Source of the DNA: Spirochaetota bacterium
Lineage (GTDB): Bacteria > Spirochaetota > Spirochaetia > Treponematales > Treponemataceae
DNA: 64,000 nt
Assembly (NCBI GenBank): GCA_023398165.1
Contig: JAEWSQ010000011.1
Span: 59,244 to 123,243, forward strand
Direction of reading: 5' to 3'
Below, in pieces: positions 61,787 through 64,000 of this stretch. Under the pieces are notes generated by a model. That model had not been told where the DNA came from and did no database searches. It was given only the letters and a program-made list of their open reading frames with translations. Each line of letters starts with the position of its first letter. Positions within the stretch are counted from its first letter, which is position 1. Made by a program: the position numbers and the translations under genes.

Positions 61787-62833
61787 ATGACAGAAAAAAA
61801 TGCTGCAGAAAAACCTATTTTACAGGTAAAAAATCTTAGAACATATTTTTATACCGATGCCGGTGTTGTGAAAGCAGTCGATGGAGTATCTTTTAACCTT
61901 AACAAAGGAGAAACGTTAGGCATCGTGGGAGAATCAGGTTCGGGGAAAAGTGTCACAAATCTTTCAGTTATCAATTTAATACAGAGTCCTCCCGGTAAAA
62001 TTGAAGGCGGCGAAGTTATTTTTCAAGGTGAAGATGTTCTTAAAATGGACGGCAGACGAATCAGACAGATACGGGGAGACCGTATAGCTATGATTTTTCA
62101 GGATCCTTTATCTAGTTTAAACCCGTTTTTAAAAATATCAGTTCAAATGATAGAAACGCTCCAGCTGCATCAAAAAATGGGTAAAAAAGAAGCTAAGGCA
62201 AAAGCAGTCGAAATGCTTGAACTTGCAGGCATTCCTTCTCCTCAAGAGCGCATTGACGGGTACCCTCATCAGTTTTCAGGAGGAATGAGGCAGCGTGTTA
62301 TGATTGCAATGGCGCTTTCGTGTAATCCCGATGTGCTCATTGCCGATGAACCGACGAGCGCACTTGATGTCACCATTCAGGCTCAGATCATAGAACTTAT
62401 GCAGGATTTAACTAAACGGCTTGGAACCGCTGTAATAATGATTACTCATTCCCTGGGTGTCGTTGCAGGAATGTGCGACAATATTATGGTTATGTATGCT
62501 GGACGTACGGTGGAATACGGCAAAACTGATGATATTTTTTATAATACCAAACATCCCTATACAAAGGGGCTTATTCAATCTGTTCCCCGCCTCGATAAAA
62601 TAAGCGATGAGCGGCTCTATTCAATACCCGGACAGCCTCCGAATGTTATTGATTTGCCTGACTGTTGTGCTTTTTATCCGCGCTGCGAAAAATGCATGGA
62701 TATTTGCAAAAAAAAATATCCTCCTCTAATCTCTTTTAATAATGGGCACAGCACTTCCTGCTGGCTGTACGATAATCAATACAGAAAACCGGATTTAAAG
62801 TCAGAAAGCAAACAGGATGAAGACCATGAGTGA
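61787..62833 (+). CDS. oppD: Oligopeptide ABC transporter ATPase OppD
   Basis: A 348-residue ATPase. Walker A is GESGSGKS, Q-loop IFQDPLSSLNP, signature FSGGMRQR, Walker B VLIADEPTSALD. The C-terminal oligo_HPY region after 'KHPYTKGLIQSVPRL' carries four cysteines (CCAFYPRCEKCMDICKKKYP), the expected Fe-S ligand cluster of this family. It overlaps the oppF start by 8 bases. Confidence 0.95.
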   Translation: MTEKNAAEKPILQVKNLRTYFYTDAGVVKAVDGVSFNLNKGETLGIVGESGSGKSVTNLSVINLIQSPPGKIEGGEVIFQGEDVLKMDGRRIRQIRGDRIAMIFQDPLSSLNPFLKISVQMIETLQLHQKMGKKEAKAKAVEMLELAGIPSPQERIDGYPHQFSGGMRQRVMIAMALSCNPDVLIADEPTSALDVTIQAQIIELMQDLTKRLGTAVIMITHSLGVVAGMCDNIMVMYAGRTVEYGKTDDIFYNTKHPYTKGLIQSVPRLDKISDERLYSIPGQPPNVIDLPDCCAFYPRCEKCMDICKKKYPPLISFNNGHSTSCWLYDNQYRKPDLKSESKQDEDHE

Positions 62834-63818
62834 AAATATTCTAGAAGTAAAAGATCTAAAAATGCATTTCTATACGGGTCACGAAGGTATTTTTGCGGGG
62901 AAAAAGAATTATATATATGCCGTGGACGGGATCAGCTTCTCACTTGCAAAAGGCGAGACTTTGGGACTGGTAGGCGAGTCAGGATGCGGTAAATCCACCG
63001 TAGCCCGTGCTGTTTCCCAGTTATACAGACCTACTTCCGGACAGGTGCTGCTTGAAGGAAAAGATTTAACCAGGATAGGCGGAAGACAGCTGTCTGCTGC
63101 GAGAAAAGATATGCAGATGGTTTTTCAGGATCCGTATTCTTCTCTTGATCCAAGAATGTCTACCGCAAAAATTATTGCTGAGCCCTTGGTTATTTACCGC
63201 AAGCTTGGAATGCTTTCAATAACCGACGCACAAATTAATGCAAGGGTCGAAGATTTAATGGAACAGGTGGGCTTATCACGATTTTTTAAACACCGCTTCC
63301 CTCATGAGTTTTCTGGAGGTCAAAGACAGCGTATAGGTATTGCCCGTGCCTTGGCATTAAAACCAAAAATCATTTTAGCAGACGAACCGGTCAGTGCCCT
63401 TGATGTTTCAATTCAGGCTCAAATCTTAAATCTTTTTAAAGATATTCAAAAGGAAATGGGATTGTCGTACTTATTTATTGCACACGATCTTGCAGTAATA
63501 AAGTATATTTCAGACAGGATTGCGGTAATGTATTTAGGCAAAATTGTAGAAATTGGAAGCTATCAAAAATTGTATGCTGACCCGTATCATCCCTATACGA
63601 AGGCATTACTTTCAGCTGCGCCTATTCCTGATCCTGAAATTGAAAGACAGAGGCAGCGTATTATTTTAACCGGTGATGTTCCTTCTCCAGTTATGCAGCG
63701 TCCGGGCTGTTATTTCTATGACCGCTGCCCTTCACGAATGGAATGCTGTAAACAAATGCAGCCTCCTTTTGTGGAAAAGGATAACGGACACCAGGTTGCC
63801 TGTTTTCTTTACAAATAG
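62826..63818 (+). CDS. oppF: Oligopeptide ABC transporter ATPase OppF
   Basis: A 330-residue ATPase starting at ATG 62826, with an AGGA 8 nt upstream; ATG 62817 is possible. Walker A GESGCGKST, Q-loop VFQDPYSSLDP, signature FSGGQRQR, Walker B IILADEPVSALD. The C-terminus has 'HPYTKALLSAAPIPDP' and a cysteine-rich tail ending at C330. It partners OppD in powering OppBC. Confidence 0.95.
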   Translation: MSENILEVKDLKMHFYTGHEGIFAGKKNYIYAVDGISFSLAKGETLGLVGESGCGKSTVARAVSQLYRPTSGQVLLEGKDLTRIGGRQLSAARKDMQMVFQDPYSSLDPRMSTAKIIAEPLVIYRKLGMLSITDAQINARVEDLMEQVGLSRFFKHRFPHEFSGGQRQRIGIARALALKPKIILADEPVSALDVSIQAQILNLFKDIQKEMGLSYLFIAHDLAVIKYISDRIAVMYLGKIVEIGSYQKLYADPYHPYTKALLSAAPIPDPEIERQRQRIILTGDVPSPVMQRPGCYFYDRCPSRMECCKQMQPPFVEKDNGHQVACFLYK

Positions 63819-63824
63819 AACATT

Positions 63825-63856
63825 CACAGCTCGCGCCTTAAGCGCACCGCGCTGTG
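63825..63856 (+). other. Imperfect stem-loop after oppF sharing sequence with tRNA-Leu
   Basis: CACAGC (63825-63830) pairs with GCTGTG (63851-63856), with inner GCGC pairing. Bases 63825-63837 (CACAGCTCGCGCC) are identical to 63933-63945 inside tRNA-Leu. The hairpin has no T-tract, so it is not a good rho-independent terminator. Confidence 0.45.
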
Positions 63857-63872
63857 CCTCACGCATTTAAGC

Positions 63873-63907
63873 AAAAAAAAAACGAAGAAAGTTTCCTTTC
63901 TTCGTTT
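63873..63907 (-). terminator. Rho-independent terminator of tRNA-Leu
   Basis: On the minus strand AAACGAAGAAAG (63907-63896) pairs with CTTTCTTCGTTT (63891-63880) over a 4 nt loop, 12 bp, followed by a run of about seven further Ts in the RNA sense (63879-63873). It begins 2 nt after the tRNA end. Confidence 0.88.
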
Positions 63908-63908
63908 A

Positions 63909-63990
63909 TGCGGAGAACCTGACTTGAACAGGCACAGCTCGCGCCACTAGCACCTCAAGCTAGCGTGTCTACCAATTCCACCATCCCCGC
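63909..63990 (-). tRNA. tRNA-Leu(GAG)
   Basis: On the minus strand, GCGGGGA pairs with TCTCCGC (acceptor stem, one G-U), the D arm contains 'GGAATTGGTAGACAC', and the anticodon stem CTAGC/GCTAG closes loop TTGAGGT with anticodon GAG. A long variable arm typical of tRNA-Leu and a T arm GCCTG-TTCAAGT-CAGGT follow. Total 82 nt including the A discriminator. CCA is not encoded. It reads CUC and CUU. Confidence 0.95.
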
Positions 63991-64000
63991 AGATACCGGT

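Overview
The window reads as a contiguous, gene-dense stretch of a spirochaete chromosome, most likely a Treponema or close relative. This rests on the gene set and order: a TlyC/CorC-type protein, prfB with a programmed frameshift, ftsY, a Lol-type exporter, mcsA-mcsB-clpC, miaA, an enlarged lepB, and a che operon with cyclase and receptor genes. Signal peptides and lipoboxes are also frequent. Moderate GC, few intergenic gaps and no transposase or phage gene point to core chromosome. Genus-level placement is inference. No intergenic gap exceeds about 240 bases.

Layout. 1-3457: tail of a CBS/CorC protein, a TPR protein and a convergent exported protein. 3464-15835: a long rightward run with a Cas2-like ORF, prfB (+1 frameshift), an exported protein, ftsY, an exported protein, a LolCDE-like exporter, then mcsA-mcsB-clpC. 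15837-18537: a NitT/TauT-type ABC transporter behind a structured leader. 18538-23176: cysteine desulfurase (minus), then pullulanase and an MFS transporter. 23199-26068: two M16 peptidase-family genes (minus), one with and one without the zinc motif. 26197-29353: VWA lipoprotein, DUF554-type membrane protein and an MsmK/UgpC-type ATPase behind a perfect consensus promoter. 29401-31398: RNase II/R (minus). 31584-36797: lysC, dapB and a beta-propeller/adenylate cyclase fusion. 36865-40340: rRNA methyltransferase, miaA and a glycosyltransferase. 40330-43335: a small protein, TatD, and a fumarase overlapping an Hpt protein. 43385-45154: signal peptidase I with a large insert. 45192-57842: a chemosensory operon (cheW, a possible CheW-like gene, cheB, cheR, cheA-REC, pseudo-receiver/adenylate cyclase, three tandem six-TM receptors). 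57960-63818: an oligopeptide ABC transporter. 63909-63990: tRNA-Leu(GAG), minus strand.

Three themes stand out. First, about ten genes that begin transcription units have a -10 hexamer ending 6-9 nt before the start codon, usually a -35 at exactly 17 nt spacing, and no Shine-Dalgarno sequence; they look like leaderless mRNAs. Operon-internal genes have ordinary ribosome binding sites or overlaps. Two of these promoters are divergent and share one -35 box. Second, the che operon has no separate cheY and its CheA lacks the P2 domain, but it contains a class III adenylate cyclase with a degenerate receiver, which suggests a chemosensory route to cAMP. Third, McsB has lost most of the catalytic residues of the arginine kinase family while ClpC keeps the residues that bind phospho-arginine, so McsB may be a pseudokinase.
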